64,000 nucleotides of DNA, from assembly GCF_014202995.1 (NCBI RefSeq), contig NZ_JACHIA010000002.1, forward strand, positions 14,645 through 78,644, read 5' to 3'. Shown here one piece after another: positions 20,883 to 30,171 of this stretch. The stretch comes from Longimicrobium terrae. GTDB lineage: Bacteria > Gemmatimonadota > Gemmatimonadetes > Longimicrobiales > Longimicrobiaceae. How positions within the stretch are numbered: position 1 is the stretch's first letter; every line of letters begins with the position of its first letter. Position numbers and translations under genes: made by a program. Below the pieces are notes generated by a model. The model ran no database searches, had not been told where the DNA came from, and worked only from the letters and a program-made list of their open reading frames with translations.

Positions 20883-21002
20883 TGACCCACTCTCCCCAGT
20901 GAGCAATCCAGAATACGCGCGGGCATGCGACGTGCTTTGCCGCGGTGATTCGCGGAACGGCACGGATGCGCCGGAAATCCGGCTCTGGATTCGCTACGGG
21001 GA

Positions 21003-23345
21003 GTGACGGTGGCTGTGAGCAGTGAACAGGACCCGGTGCCGAGCCCCTTTCTGGGGAACGGAGAAATGTGCCGGCGGTGCCGTGAACTGGACTGGGCCTC
21101 CACGCCGCTGGGTCCGGTTCACACGTGGCCCCAGAGCCTGCGCACCGCCGTGGGAATGGTGCTCGCCTCCGCGTTCCCCAACATCGTGCTGTGGGGGCCG
21201 GACCTCATCCAGATCTACAACGACGGCTACATCCCCATCACCGGGGCCAAGCACCCTTGGGCGCTGGGCCGCCCCACGCGCGAGGTGTGGCCGGAGGTGT
21301 GGCACCTGAACGGCCCGCTCTTCGCCCGCGCGCTGGCCGGCGAAACCGCGTCCGTCGTCGACGCCCCGTACGCCCTGCGCCGCAACGGCCCCGACGCCCC
21401 GCCCGACGAGACGTATTTCACCCTGTCGTTCAGCCCCATCCAGGATGAGCGGGGCGGGGTGGGCGGCGTGCTGGTGACGGCCATTGAGACCACGCGCGAC
21501 GTGGAGGCCCGGCGGCTGCAGAGCGAGCGCGAAACGCTCTTTCGCGAGCTGGACGTGGAGCGCTCGCGCCTGTCGTTCGTGTTTCGTCACGCGCCGTCGT
21601 TTCTGGCCATCCTGCGCGGGCCGGAGCACGTGTTCGAGCTGGTGAACGAGGCGTACTACCAGCTCACGGGACACCGCGACGTGCTTGGCAGGCCGGTGCT
21701 GGACGCGCTTCCCGAGGTGCGGGGGCAGGGGTTCAAGGAGCTGCTGGACAACGTGCTGGCCACGGGCGAGCCCATGGTGGGGCGTGAGATGCCGGTGCTG
21801 CTGGCGCGCACGCCGGGCGCGGAGCCGGAGCAGCGGTACATCGACCTGAACTACCTTCCCCTGCTGGACGCGGAGGGCGTCCGCGAAGGGATCATCGCGC
21901 ACGGGATGGACGTGACGGACCACGTGCTGGCCCGCCGCGAAGCCGAACGCCTGCTGGAAGACGCCCGCGCCGCCCGCGCCGAGGCCGAGACCGCCAACCG
22001 CTCCAAGAGCGAGTTTCTGGCGACCATGAGCCACGAGCTGCGCACGCCCATCAACGCGGTCATGGGCTACACGGAGCTGCTGGAGCTGGGGATCGGCGGG
22101 CCGGTGACGGCGCTGCAGCGCGACCACCTGGGCCGCATCCGCGCCAGCAGCCTGCACCTGCTGGGGCTCATCGACGACGTGCTGGACCTGGCCAAGATCG
22201 AGGCCGGGCAGATGGTGGTGGCGCGCGAGCCCGCCTCCGCTGCGCACTCCGTGGCCGCCGCCATCGCGCTGGTGGAGCCGCAGGCGGCTGTCCGCGCGCT
22301 GGTGGTGGAGAACCGCTGCGGCGAAGAGGCGGCGCGCTTTCTTGGCGATCCGGACCGCGTGCGGCAGATTCTGGCCAACCTGCTGAGCAACGCGGTCAAG
22401 TTCACCCCGGCAGGCGGGCGCATCGCCGTGGACTGCTCGGTGGAGGCGCAGCCCGATCCCGGCGCGTGGCTGCGCGACCAGGGCCCCTGGATGTGCATCC
22501 ACGTGCAGGACACGGGGATCGGCATTGAGGCGGGGCAGCTGGAGCGCGTGTTCCGTCCCTTCGTGCAGGCGGACGCGGGGCACACGCGGGCGCACGGCGG
22601 CACCGGGCTGGGGCTAAGCATCAGCCGCGAGTACGCCCGGCTGATGGGCGGCGACCTTACCGCGCGCAGCGAGCCGGGGCGCGGATCGCGCTTTACCCTG
22701 TGGCTCCCCACGACCGCGTCGGCGCCGCTGGAGCGGCACGCGGTACAGCGGCCGTCGCCGGGGCTGGTGGCGGCGGGCAAGGCGCTGCAGGCGGAGCTGG
22801 ATGACCTGGTGGCCGCCTACCGCGAGCGCATCCGCGCCGATCCCGCCATCCCCATGGCCGCGCCGCTCACTGCGGCCGAGATCGAGGACCACGTTTCGTC
22901 GTTTCTGGCGGACATCGCGCAGTCGCTGGTGATTCTGGGCGAAACGGGCGGGCATCCGGAGATGATGCGCGACGGGTCCGATCTGCAGCGGCTGATCTCG
23001 GAGCGGCACGCCGCCCAGCGCGCGCGCCTGGGATGGACGGAGGATGCGCTGCGGGCCGAGTTCGGCGGGCTCAAGGACGAAGTGGAGATGGTGGTGCGCC
23101 GCGACGGTTCGGGCGAGCCGGATTCCGCGATCCGGCTGCTGGACCAGCTTCTGGATCGCGCGTGCGAAATCAGCCTGCGCGCGTTCCGGCTCGCCGCGCC
23201 GGATCAGCCGGCGGAAGAGGAGGACGTGCACGCGCGGACGGAAAAGGTGATCCAGGCGACGCGCCGCACCATCTCGCACGTTCGCGACAGCATCGCCGAG
23301 TCCGGTGCGCCGCGCCCGCCCGGCGGGGACGGCGGGACCGGCTGA
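21003..23345 (+). CDS. Dual-PAS sensor histidine kinase with C-terminal RsbRD-like domain
   Basis: A 780-residue soluble kinase starting at GTG 21003. The N-terminus has a PAS-like sensor of the type opening GNGEMCRRCRELDWASTPLG and WPQSLRTAVGMVL, then a second PAS (FVFRHAPSFLAILRGPEHVFELVNEAY), a coiled coil, HisKA with SHELRTPINAV (His344), and HATPase with NLLSNAVKFT, DTGIGIE and GTGLGLSISREYA. Residues about 580-740 repeat the RsbRD-like helical region of the kinase at 14541 (EIEDHVSSFLADIAQSL, HAAQRARLGWTEDALRAEFGGL). No response regulator adjoins it. A strong terminator (23405-23438) follows. Confidence 0.92.
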   Translation: MTVAVSSEQDPVPSPFLGNGEMCRRCRELDWASTPLGPVHTWPQSLRTAVGMVLASAFPNIVLWGPDLIQIYNDGYIPITGAKHPWALGRPTREVWPEVWHLNGPLFARALAGETASVVDAPYALRRNGPDAPPDETYFTLSFSPIQDERGGVGGVLVTAIETTRDVEARRLQSERETLFRELDVERSRLSFVFRHAPSFLAILRGPEHVFELVNEAYYQLTGHRDVLGRPVLDALPEVRGQGFKELLDNVLATGEPMVGREMPVLLARTPGAEPEQRYIDLNYLPLLDAEGVREGIIAHGMDVTDHVLARREAERLLEDARAARAEAETANRSKSEFLATMSHELRTPINAVMGYTELLELGIGGPVTALQRDHLGRIRASSLHLLGLIDDVLDLAKIEAGQMVVAREPASAAHSVAAAIALVEPQAAVRALVVENRCGEEAARFLGDPDRVRQILANLLSNAVKFTPAGGRIAVDCSVEAQPDPGAWLRDQGPWMCIHVQDTGIGIEAGQLERVFRPFVQADAGHTRAHGGTGLGLSISREYARLMGGDLTARSEPGRGSRFTLWLPTTASAPLERHAVQRPSPGLVAAGKALQAELDDLVAAYRERIRADPAIPMAAPLTAAEIEDHVSSFLADIAQSLVILGETGGHPEMMRDGSDLQRLISERHAAQRARLGWTEDALRAEFGGLKDEVEMVVRRDGSGEPDSAIRLLDQLLDRACEISLRAFRLAAPDQPAEEEDVHARTEKVIQATRRTISHVRDSIAESGAPRPPGGDGGTG

Positions 23346-23400
23346 ACTGCCCTCAGGCGGAGGCCGCGGGGGTCGCGGAGGTCGCGGGGAACAGCGGGGA
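23344..23400. repeat. Partial family C repeat
   Basis: Starts AACTGCCCTCAGGCGGAGG and carries GGGGGTCGCGGAGGTCGCGGGG, matching the left arm of the full family C copy at 3927-4180. The complementary right arm is absent. It directly abuts the stop codon of the preceding kinase. Confidence 0.7.
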
Positions 23401-23404
23401 GGCG

Positions 23405-23438
23405 AAAGCCCCGGCGTGCGGTGCGCGCCGGGGCTTTT
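23405..23438 (+). terminator. Intrinsic terminator after dual-PAS kinase
   Basis: The stem AAAGCCCCGGCG pairs with CGCCGGGGCTTT across a nine-base loop and runs into a T tract. Confidence 0.88.
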
Positions 23439-23586
23439 CGCGCCGAGGGCCCGCGTCAGATCGCCGGGATGGCGGGGGTGTCGATTTTCCGCATGCTCGT
23501 TCGACGTCATGATGAGGAGGACGCGGCACCGGGCACATCCGTCCAGCCGTGCGCTTCCCGCCACCGATACGCACAGGAGCGCGATC

Positions 23587-24015
23587 ATGCGGTTCATGCT
23601 GATGATCTATCCCGACGCCACCGCCGAGGACGGCGCCATGCCGGATGCCGCCGCCGTGGCGGAAATGATGAAGTACAACGAGGAACTCGCCAGCGCGGGC
23701 GTGCTGCTGGCGCTGGACGGCCTGCACCCCACGTCCGAGGGCGCGCGCATCTACTTCGAGGAGGGCCGGGCGCGCGTAGTGGACGGGCCGTTCAGCGAGG
23801 CGCGCGAGGTGGTTGGCGGGTACTGGCTGCTGCAGGTGAAGTCCAAGGAAGAAGCGGTCGAGTGGGCGCGCCGCTGCCCCGCCGGCACCGCGCGCTTTCT
23901 GGAACTGCGCCGCGTATTCGACATGGCCGACTTCCCCGCCGACGTCCAGGAAGCCGGAGACAGCGCCCTCGTCCGCGAGACCGTGGAGAAGCACGCCGCG
24001 CCCCCGCAGGGATAG
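23587..24015 (+). CDS. YciI/DGPF-domain protein
   Basis: A 142-residue protein of the YCII-related (DGPF) family. It starts MRFMLMIYPD, has ALDGLHPTSEGARI, and carries the family signature VVDGPFSEAREVVGGYWLLQVKS read around residues 62-85. These are small ferredoxin-like-fold proteins, often encoded beside ECF sigma factors; their reaction is not settled. Here no sigma factor is adjacent, so the usual partner is missing from this locus. The ATG directly encodes the conserved first strand, which supports the start. Confidence 0.9.
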   Translation: MRFMLMIYPDATAEDGAMPDAAAVAEMMKYNEELASAGVLLALDGLHPTSEGARIYFEEGRARVVDGPFSEAREVVGGYWLLQVKSKEEAVEWARRCPAGTARFLELRRVFDMADFPADVQEAGDSALVRETVEKHAAPPQG

Positions 24016-24093
24016 CAGGGGAGAGTCTCGACCAACCCGGGCAGACAGTTCTCTCATCGCCAGACAGACCTCGTCTCACACGCGGAGTTTCTG

Positions 24094-24372
24094 GAGCGAA
24101 TGAATCCGCCGCTCAAACGTCGCAAAGCCCCGACACCGGCCGCTGGCGCGTCCGGTTCGGGGCTTCAACCACATTGAACTACGCCGTCCACCTCGCGATG
24201 CGCCGCCGCAGTCCGCGCAGGCGGACTTCGTGTCTTTCGAGGCGCGGTTTGAACCGCCGGACGGAACCCGCCACCCGATCCAGAATCTTCTCACTGACCA
24301 GACTGGGGTGTGCTCCCTCTCCCACATCTGTTCGTGGGAGAGGGTCGTCGTGCGCAGCACGCGGGGTGAGGG
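24094..24372 (+). repeat. Mosaic intergenic repeat, family A, copy 3
   Basis: This copy lacks the first module and starts at GAGCGAATGAATCCGCCGCTC. It then has the GTCCGGTTCGGGGCTTCAAC stem module, an AGTCCGC/GCGGACT hairpin (24210-24227) and the two terminal hairpins. Stretch 24016-24463 otherwise holds no gene. Confidence 0.9.
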
Positions 24373-24463
24373 CCCCAGCCCGCGGCCGCACGACCCTACG
24401 TGGAACGCACCCTTCTCCTCGCCCGCCTTCCTGTCGTCCCGCCCTGCCGTCGTCCCGCGTTCC

Positions 24464-26278
24464 TTACCGCGACGCCGGGACGCGTGCTTCGTTGGTGGTC
24501 AGGAGCTGCTCGGAGACGACGTACCACTTCCCGTCATCCTCGTCCCGCTTCATCACGTACTCCTGCGTGCCGCGCCCCTGCCGCACCCCCGAGTCCCCGC
24601 CGAACACCCACTCCTTGTCCACCAGCACCCGCGCACGGTCCGGCTCCACGAACTGCACCTGGACCCCGCGCAGGGTAATCTGCCGCTGCTCGTACTTGCG
24701 CAGGTCGCGCCGGCGGTCGCGGAGCACGCTCGCGCGCGGGAGCCGGCGCGAGTTGTAGTAGTCCACCCGGCTGGCGTAGTGGCTCACGTGGCGCTGCAGC
24801 TCGCCATCCACCCACGCCTGGTTCAGGTCGCGCACCCCGGCCTCGATCTCCACCTTGGCGCGGGCCAGCACGTCCGCGCCGGTCGGCACCGTGGCGGCGG
24901 GCACCGCGATCGCGGGCGACACGCCGCCCGTCGTCGCCGGATCGGCGCCGGGAACGGAGGGCGCGGGAGTGGCGGGCGCGGCGGCCGCGGCCTGCCCCTC
25001 CAGCTTCAGAAAGTCCCCGTCCATCTGCGCCAGCCGCCCCGTATCCGCCTCCGCCGGTGCCGTCGTCGCGATGGCGGATTCCGGATCGCCTCCGCCGCGG
25101 CGCGCGGCCCAGACGACCACGGCCAGCAGCAGGAGCACCGGAAGGATCCACACCGCCGGCGACTTCCGCACGTTGAACGCGGTGCCCGGCCGCGACACGG
25201 GGACGCCGGAAATGGACGGCTCCAGCGCGATCGGCGGCGGCACCCGCGGCGTGGAGGCAGCCGGGACGGGATCCACCACCACGGCCACCGGCTCCGTCAC
25301 GGGTACCGGCGCCGCCGCGACCGCGGGGACGGATTCCGCCAGCTGCGTCGTGTCCGCTTCCGGCGCCACCACGACCGGGGCCACGTTCAGCACCGTGGCG
25401 TCGTGCTCCTGCGCCTGGGCCAGCGCCTCGGCAAAAGCGGCGGCGTCCGCGTAGCGCTCCTTGGCCTTCGGACGCAGCGCGCGGTGGATGACGGAGCAGA
25501 TGCCGGCGGGGACGGTGGCCCACGCCTCCGTGCGCGGCAGCGGCACCTCGGCGCCGCCGCGGATGCGCGCGCGCTCATCCTCCGTGTACGCGCGGCGGCC
25601 GGCCAGCATCTCGTAGCCGATCAGCCCCAGCTGGTACACGTCCGACGCGGGTGAGATGGCGGCGCTGGCGTCCAGCTGCTCCGGCGCGGCGTACGCGGGC
25701 GAATGCGGCAGATGGCCGATGGTGGTCAGCGCGCGCTGCTCCGGATCTTCCTCCAGCGCCTTGGCGATCCCGAAGTCCAGGATGCGCACCGCCTCCACGT
25801 TGTCGCGGTCGCCCACCAGAAAGACGTTGGCCGGCTTCACGTCGCGGTGCAGAATGCCGGCGCGGTGCCCGGCCGCCACGCCGCGCGCCGCATCCATCAG
25901 AATGCGGACGGCTTCGGGGTGGGGCAGGGGCCCGCCCGCGAGCGCGTCCTTGAGGTCGCGCCCCCGCAGCAGCTCCATGACGATGAAGTCCAGCTCCAGC
26001 TCCGCGTCCGTTCCGTAGTCGAAGATGCCGACCACGTTGGGGTGCTGGATGCGCGCGGCGCTCGCGGCCTCGCGGCGGAAGCGCTCGCGCAGGGTGGCCA
26101 GGATCTCGTCGGAGGCGGGGGCCAGCGACACCACCTTGACGGCGACTTCGCGGCCCAGCGTGTGGTCCAGCCCGCGGAACACCACGCTCATTCCGCCGCT
26201 GCCGATGAGTTCCAGGACCTCGTACCGGCCCGCCAGCGTGCGGCCCACCATCAGCCGCTCGAATCCGGGAGTGGTCAA
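24464..26278 (-). CDS. Membrane Ser/Thr protein kinase with extracytoplasmic NTF2-like domain
   Basis: About 604 residues from TTG 26278, which has GGGAGAAG just upstream; ATG 26251 and an upstream ATG at 26401 are alternatives. The cytoplasmic Hanks-type kinase has the loop IGSGGMSVVFRG, VAVKVV (Lys), HRDVKPANVF and DFGIAKA, and an SPAYAAPEQL activation segment, so it looks active. A Pro/Ala/Val-rich linker leads to one membrane helix (AVWILPVLLLLAVVVWAA). The outer part ends in a domain with VRDLNQAWVDGELQRHVSHYA...VDYYN...RARVLVDKEWVF, which resembles NTF2/SnoaL-like folds seen in envelope sensors. It is followed downstream by no partner, but two L,D-transpeptidases lie behind it, so cell-wall sensing is plausible. 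Confidence 0.92.
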   Translation of the reverse strand: MTTPGFERLMVGRTLAGRYEVLELIGSGGMSVVFRGLDHTLGREVAVKVVSLAPASDEILATLRERFRREAASAARIQHPNVVGIFDYGTDAELELDFIVMELLRGRDLKDALAGGPLPHPEAVRILMDAARGVAAGHRAGILHRDVKPANVFLVGDRDNVEAVRILDFGIAKALEEDPEQRALTTIGHLPHSPAYAAPEQLDASAAISPASDVYQLGLIGYEMLAGRRAYTEDERARIRGGAEVPLPRTEAWATVPAGICSVIHRALRPKAKERYADAAAFAEALAQAQEHDATVLNVAPVVVAPEADTTQLAESVPAVAAAPVPVTEPVAVVVDPVPAASTPRVPPPIALEPSISGVPVSRPGTAFNVRKSPAVWILPVLLLLAVVVWAARRGGGDPESAIATTAPAEADTGRLAQMDGDFLKLEGQAAAAAPATPAPSVPGADPATTGGVSPAIAVPAATVPTGADVLARAKVEIEAGVRDLNQAWVDGELQRHVSHYASRVDYYNSRRLPRASVLRDRRRDLRKYEQRQITLRGVQVQFVEPDRARVLVDKEWVFGGDSGVRQGRGTQEYVMKRDEDDGKWYVVSEQLLTTNEARVPASR

Positions 26279-26436
26279 GCGGCTTCTCCCGTTCGGCGCG
26301 CGCGGGACGGAGGGGTGATCACGGGTCGCGGCTGCTGGGCCATTCGCGTTCGGGTCCGCTGATGAAGAAGTGGGGCGGCGCGGCGCGCCAGACCTGTACA
26401 AGCGAGCAATCGATGTGCCCCCGCGCTCAAAACGCG

Positions 26437-26471
26437 TCCGCCCTCCGCCGCCGGGCGCGGTGGAGGGCGGA
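26437..26471 (-). terminator. Probable bidirectional terminator downstream of L,D-transpeptidase
   Basis: The stem TCCGCCCTCC pairs with GGAGGGCGGA, with T tracts on both sides (AAAA at 26429-26432 for the minus strand, GTTTT at 26472-26476 for plus). It lies 24 bp past the stop of the transpeptidase gene. Confidence 0.75.
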
Positions 26472-26494
26472 GTTTTGTGCCGGTCGTGGCGGAA

Positions 26495-28054
26495 TCAGTG
26501 GGGATTGTGGCCCGCGTGCTCATCCTGCTTCGGACGCTCCGCGGACGTGCCGCCGGAGGTGGACGCCCGCGTTCCGCCGGCCGCGCCCGAGGTGGACGAG
26601 GATCCGCCGCTCCCCGTCGACGACGTGCCGCGAGCGCCGGTGCCGCCGCGCGTCGTGTTTCCCGTCCGCGTGGAGGGGCGGGCGGGCGTGTCCGCCGCCG
26701 CGGCGCCCGCGCGGGTGGATCCGCCGCGCGCGCCGGTCGCGGCGCGCGAGCCGGACGCCGGGGCCGCCGCCTTGGCCGCGCCGGACGAGGCGCCCGCTTC
26801 GGCGTTGGCGGGGTCTTCCGCCTGCTTCTGGCCGCTGATGTCGCGGAACTCCACCGGCGTGTTGGGGCGCACGTGGCGGCTCAGGAACTCCACGTCCCAG
26901 TTGGTCAGCCGCACGCAGCCATTGGACGACGCGTAGCCGATGGTCTGCGGCTCGGCGGTGCCGTGAATGCCGTAGTGCGGCTCGGAGAGCGCCATCCACA
27001 CCTTGCCCACGGCCACGTTGGGGCCCTTGGGGATCATGGCGTCGGCCTCGCTGTCCGGCACGCCCACCAGGATGTCGGGCTGGTAGTGCCAGGCCGGGTC
27101 CTGCGTCACCGTGCGCACGCGGAAGTCGCCGCGCGGCGAGGGCGAGTACTGGCCGCCCAGCGTGGACGGGAAGTGATAGAGAATCTTTCCGCTGGCGTCT
27201 TCGGCGTGCAGGTACGTGCCGCGGCCGGAAACGACCAGCTTGGCCACGGTGCCGCGGCCCTGGGCGTCGTCGTTGCGCACGGCGGGCACGTTCAGCTTCT
27301 GCCCCTGGCGCAGGCCGTCGACGGCCACGCCCGGGTTCAGCTTCTGCAGCAGATCAGGCGTGATGTGGAACTGCTCGCTCAGCTTCTCGGTCAGCGTCTC
27401 GTAGCACGAGCATTCCAGCTTGGCGTGCTCGTAGATGTCGTCGGGGATCTTTGTGAAGGGCCCCGCGACGTCTTCGGCGGAAAGCGTGCGGGCCACGACC
27501 AGTTCCGTCGGGCTGCCGCCGGCCGTCTTCAGCCGTTCGAAGGTGAGGGAATCCAGCCGCGCGGTGGCGGGAATTCCTTCGCGCTTCTGAAACCAGTACA
27601 GCGCCTCGGCGGTATTCTTTCCCCAGTTGCCGTCCATGATGCCGGGCGAGAACAGTGCGCGGTCCAGCAGAATCTGCGTCCGCAGCACCGACGGGCCGCC
27701 CACGTCGCCGTACAGCGGCACGTGCTGCGGCAGGCTGTTGACGGTCTGCATGGCGATCTGCTCCCACTTTTCCGGATTGGGCCGCTCGTTGCGGCCGCCC
27801 GGAATGGGATCCAGCTGAACCACTTCCATCCACGACTCGTCCATCCGCGCGCGCTGCAGTTCCTCGGCGGACATCCGCGCCACGCGCCGGTCCCAGGCCA
27901 CCTGCGCGGCGTTCTGCGCGGCATTGGGGTCCGGCTGCTGCGCCGGCTCGGCGGTCTGCTTGGCCGCGCCCGCGTCGTTGCCGTCTCCGCACGCGGAAAC
28001 GGCCAGCGCCAGGAGCACGGCGAGCGAACGTCGTTGCATCTTCATGTTGGGCAT
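26495..28054 (-). CDS. L,D-transpeptidase (YkuD family) lipoprotein, paralogue 1
   Basis: A 519-residue protein. A lipoprotein signal (SLAVLLALAVSAC) is followed by a peptidoglycan-binding-like helical unit (QILLDRALFSPGIMDGNWGKNTAEALYWFQ), a LysM-like region (SEQFHITPDLLQKLNPGVAVDGLRQGQKLNVPA) and the YkuD catalytic domain with HGT followed by SSNGCVRL (nucleophile Cys380). It would make 3-3 cross-links in peptidoglycan or attach lipoproteins to it, in the periplasm. The last 110 residues are a low-complexity Gly/Ser/Thr/Ala tail ending HAGHNPH. The start (ATG 28054) is placed at the signal; two in-frame Met codons follow within six residues. A paralogue is next upstream, on the same strand. 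Confidence 0.92.
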   Translation of the reverse strand: MPNMKMQRRSLAVLLALAVSACGDGNDAGAAKQTAEPAQQPDPNAAQNAAQVAWDRRVARMSAEELQRARMDESWMEVVQLDPIPGGRNERPNPEKWEQIAMQTVNSLPQHVPLYGDVGGPSVLRTQILLDRALFSPGIMDGNWGKNTAEALYWFQKREGIPATARLDSLTFERLKTAGGSPTELVVARTLSAEDVAGPFTKIPDDIYEHAKLECSCYETLTEKLSEQFHITPDLLQKLNPGVAVDGLRQGQKLNVPAVRNDDAQGRGTVAKLVVSGRGTYLHAEDASGKILYHFPSTLGGQYSPSPRGDFRVRTVTQDPAWHYQPDILVGVPDSEADAMIPKGPNVAVGKVWMALSEPHYGIHGTAEPQTIGYASSNGCVRLTNWDVEFLSRHVRPNTPVEFRDISGQKQAEDPANAEAGASSGAAKAAAPASGSRAATGARGGSTRAGAAAADTPARPSTRTGNTTRGGTGARGTSSTGSGGSSSTSGAAGGTRASTSGGTSAERPKQDEHAGHNPH

Positions 28055-28228
28055 GTCTTTGCGGGGACCTGAAAAACCGCGCGCGGGCGTGGATGCGGGC
28101 GGCTTCACGCGGCCGTGACAGGGCAGGTTTCGGGCCGTGCGTCCGGTGCGCTCTGGTTTCTGTTGGACGGGTTTCGGTCGATGAGCTTCGGCGCAGGTGC
28201 GATGTTTCAGTTTCGGCTGGCGCTGATG

Positions 28229-28280
28229 AACTGACCTCACGCGGAGGACGCGGGGGCCGCGGAGGTCGCGGGGAAACCGC
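28229..28280. repeat. Partial family C repeat
   Basis: Reads AACTGACCTCACGCGGAGG then GGGGGCCGCGGAGGTCGCGGGG, matching the left arm of the full family C element. The right arm is missing. It lies in the 334-bp gap between the two transpeptidase genes, which holds no gene. Confidence 0.7.
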
Positions 28281-28321
28281 ACGGATGCAGGCTGGGCTCG
28301 GATCGCCATCGTTGGACAGAC

Positions 28322-28350
28322 AAAAGGAGCCCCGGACGTCCCGGGGCTCC
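28322..28350 (-). terminator. Intrinsic terminator of second L,D-transpeptidase
   Basis: A perfect 10-bp stem GGAGCCCCGG/CCGGGGCTCC is followed on the minus strand by TTTT (AAAA at 28322-28325). It lies 39 bp past the stop at 28389. Confidence 0.85.
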
Positions 28351-28388
28351 TCCATTTTCGTTGATGATGATCCGCCGCTCTCGGACGA

Positions 28389-29990
28389 TCAGCCGCGCCG
28401 CGTCGTCGTGCGGGCGCGTGCCGTGTCCCTCGGCGCGGGTGCCGGGCGATGCGTGGTGTCGCGTGGCGCGGGTGCCGCCTGCGCGGGACGGGGTGCGGTC
28501 GAGGGCACCGCCGGGGCACGGTGGACGGTGTCGCGCGCGGCCGGGCTCGCAGGACGCGGCGCGGTCGTCGATGCAGGAGCCGCGGGCGGCGCGCGGCGGA
28601 TCGTGTCGCGCGGAGCGGCGGCGGGCGTAACCGGACGAGGGGCGGTGGCCGCGGGATGGTGCGCGGTGTCGCGCGGCGCCGACGCAGGAGTCGCGGCCGG
28701 CGCGGGGCGGCGGACGGTGTCGCGGGTGGCCGGAGCGGCGGGACGCACGGTGTCGCGCACCGCGGGGGCGGCGTTGCGCGAGGCGGGTCCGCTGCCGGCG
28801 CGCGTGTCGCGAAAGGCCACGGGCGTGCCGGGCGTGATGCGCCGGCTCAGGAAGGCCGCGTCCCAGTTGGTCAGCCGCACGCACCCGGCGCTCTGCGCAT
28901 AGCCGATGGTCTCCGGCGACTTGGTGCCGTGAATCCCGTAGTGCGGCACCGACAGGCTCATCCACGTGCGCCCGACGGAGCTGTTGGGTCCCGGCGGAAT
29001 CATGGCGCTGGGCCGGTCGTCCGGCACGCTCGCCAGGATCTTGGGCTGATAGTTCCACCACGGGTTGTCGTGGATGGACATCACGTAGAAGTCGCCATCC
29101 GGCGAGGGATCGTAGCTGGCGCCCAGCGTGGCCGCGAAGTAGTAGAGGATGCGGCCGCCGGCATCCAGCGCCTGCGCATAGTTGTCCGTTCCCGACACCA
29201 CCAGTTGCGCTACCTCGCCCGCGGCGCGCGCATCCGCCGCGCGAACGGCCGGCACGAAGAGCGTGTCGCCCGCGGCCACGCTGTCCAGGTTTACCCCCGG
29301 GTTCAGCTTGCGCAGCAGGTTGCGGCCGGTCTGGAACTGCTCGGACAACTTCTCCGAAAGCGACTCGTAGCACGAGCAGCGCAGCTTGGCGTGCTCGTAG
29401 ATGTCCGTGGGGATGGTAATGAACGGTCCTCGCACGTCATCCGCCGTCAGCGTGTGCGCCTCCACCGTCACCATCGCCGAATCCGCCGCCGTCTGCACCA
29501 GGCGCGCGTACGTGGCGGAATCCACGATCCCCGTTCGCGCCAGCCCCTCGCGCCCCTGGTACCAGAGCACCGCGTTCTGCGTGTTGCGCCCCCACACGCC
29601 GTCCAGCATCCCGGCGGAAAAGAGCGAGCGGTTCAGCAGCACCTGCACGCGCAGCACCGACGGGCCGGAATGCCCGCGGCCCACGGGAAGGCGGTACGTG
29701 CCCGAATTCGCCGTCGCCGCGCTGATCTGGTCCCACCGCTCCGGCGCGCGCCCCGCGCTGGCCACGGCGGAATCGATGCGCACGGACAGCACCGGCGCCA
29801 CGCTGGGCTTTCGCACCACGGGCGGCGGCGTCGCGGGGCCCGTGGGCCTCGGGGCTAGGCCGCGGGGCGGCGCGGCGGGCGTGGGCGCCTGTGACGGAGC
29901 CGCGGCGGGCTGCGTTTGGGCAGAGAGGGGCAGAACGTGCAGGGCGGCGGCAGCCAGTGCCGCGCCCAGGGCGCGCAACCGCAAATGCAT
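28389..29990 (-). CDS. L,D-transpeptidase (YkuD family), paralogue 2, with repetitive Pro/Ala/Arg tail
   Basis: A 533-residue protein with the same layout as its neighbour: signal peptide (ALGAALAAAALHVLPLSAQ), Pro/Ala linker, peptidoglycan-binding-like unit (VQVLLNRSLFSAGMLDGVWGRN), LysM-like part (LRKLNPGVNLDSVAAGDTLFVPA) and YkuD domain with IHGT and SAGCVRL (nucleophile Cys370). It lacks a lipobox, so it is probably periplasmic and soluble. The tail of about 140 residues repeats RDTVRR/PAAPxxRDT-like units. This is basic and extended and may bind peptidoglycan or polyanions. ATG 29990 begins the signal; no clear ribosome site is visible. The shared architecture indicates tandem duplication. 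Confidence 0.92.
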   Translation of the reverse strand: MHLRLRALGAALAAAALHVLPLSAQTQPAAAPSQAPTPAAPPRGLAPRPTGPATPPPVVRKPSVAPVLSVRIDSAVASAGRAPERWDQISAATANSGTYRLPVGRGHSGPSVLRVQVLLNRSLFSAGMLDGVWGRNTQNAVLWYQGREGLARTGIVDSATYARLVQTAADSAMVTVEAHTLTADDVRGPFITIPTDIYEHAKLRCSCYESLSEKLSEQFQTGRNLLRKLNPGVNLDSVAAGDTLFVPAVRAADARAAGEVAQLVVSGTDNYAQALDAGGRILYYFAATLGASYDPSPDGDFYVMSIHDNPWWNYQPKILASVPDDRPSAMIPPGPNSSVGRTWMSLSVPHYGIHGTKSPETIGYAQSAGCVRLTNWDAAFLSRRITPGTPVAFRDTRAGSGPASRNAAPAVRDTVRPAAPATRDTVRRPAPAATPASAPRDTAHHPAATAPRPVTPAAAPRDTIRRAPPAAPASTTAPRPASPAARDTVHRAPAVPSTAPRPAQAAPAPRDTTHRPAPAPRDTARARTTTRRG

Positions 29991-30127
29991 GAGGGACTTG
30001 GGATCAGAGTGCAGGCCGTGTGGCCGTCCCGGGCGCCGAGGCGCCGACTTTCGGGAAGATAACGGTTTGCACGGGGTGGAGAAAGTCGCGACCGTCATCG
30101 TCCGTGTGGTGGCGGATGAGGAATCTG

Positions 30128-30156
30128 TTGACGAAGACGGCTTCTGGCGCGAAATT
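30128..30156 (+). promoter_or_regulatory. Possible tRNA-Ser promoter
   Basis: TTGACG (30128-30133), a 17-bp spacer and a weak -10 GAAATT (30151-30156), 15 bp before the tRNA 5' end. The -35 is good and the -10 poor. Confidence 0.35.
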
Positions 30157-30171
30157 CCCGCGCATCAGTGG

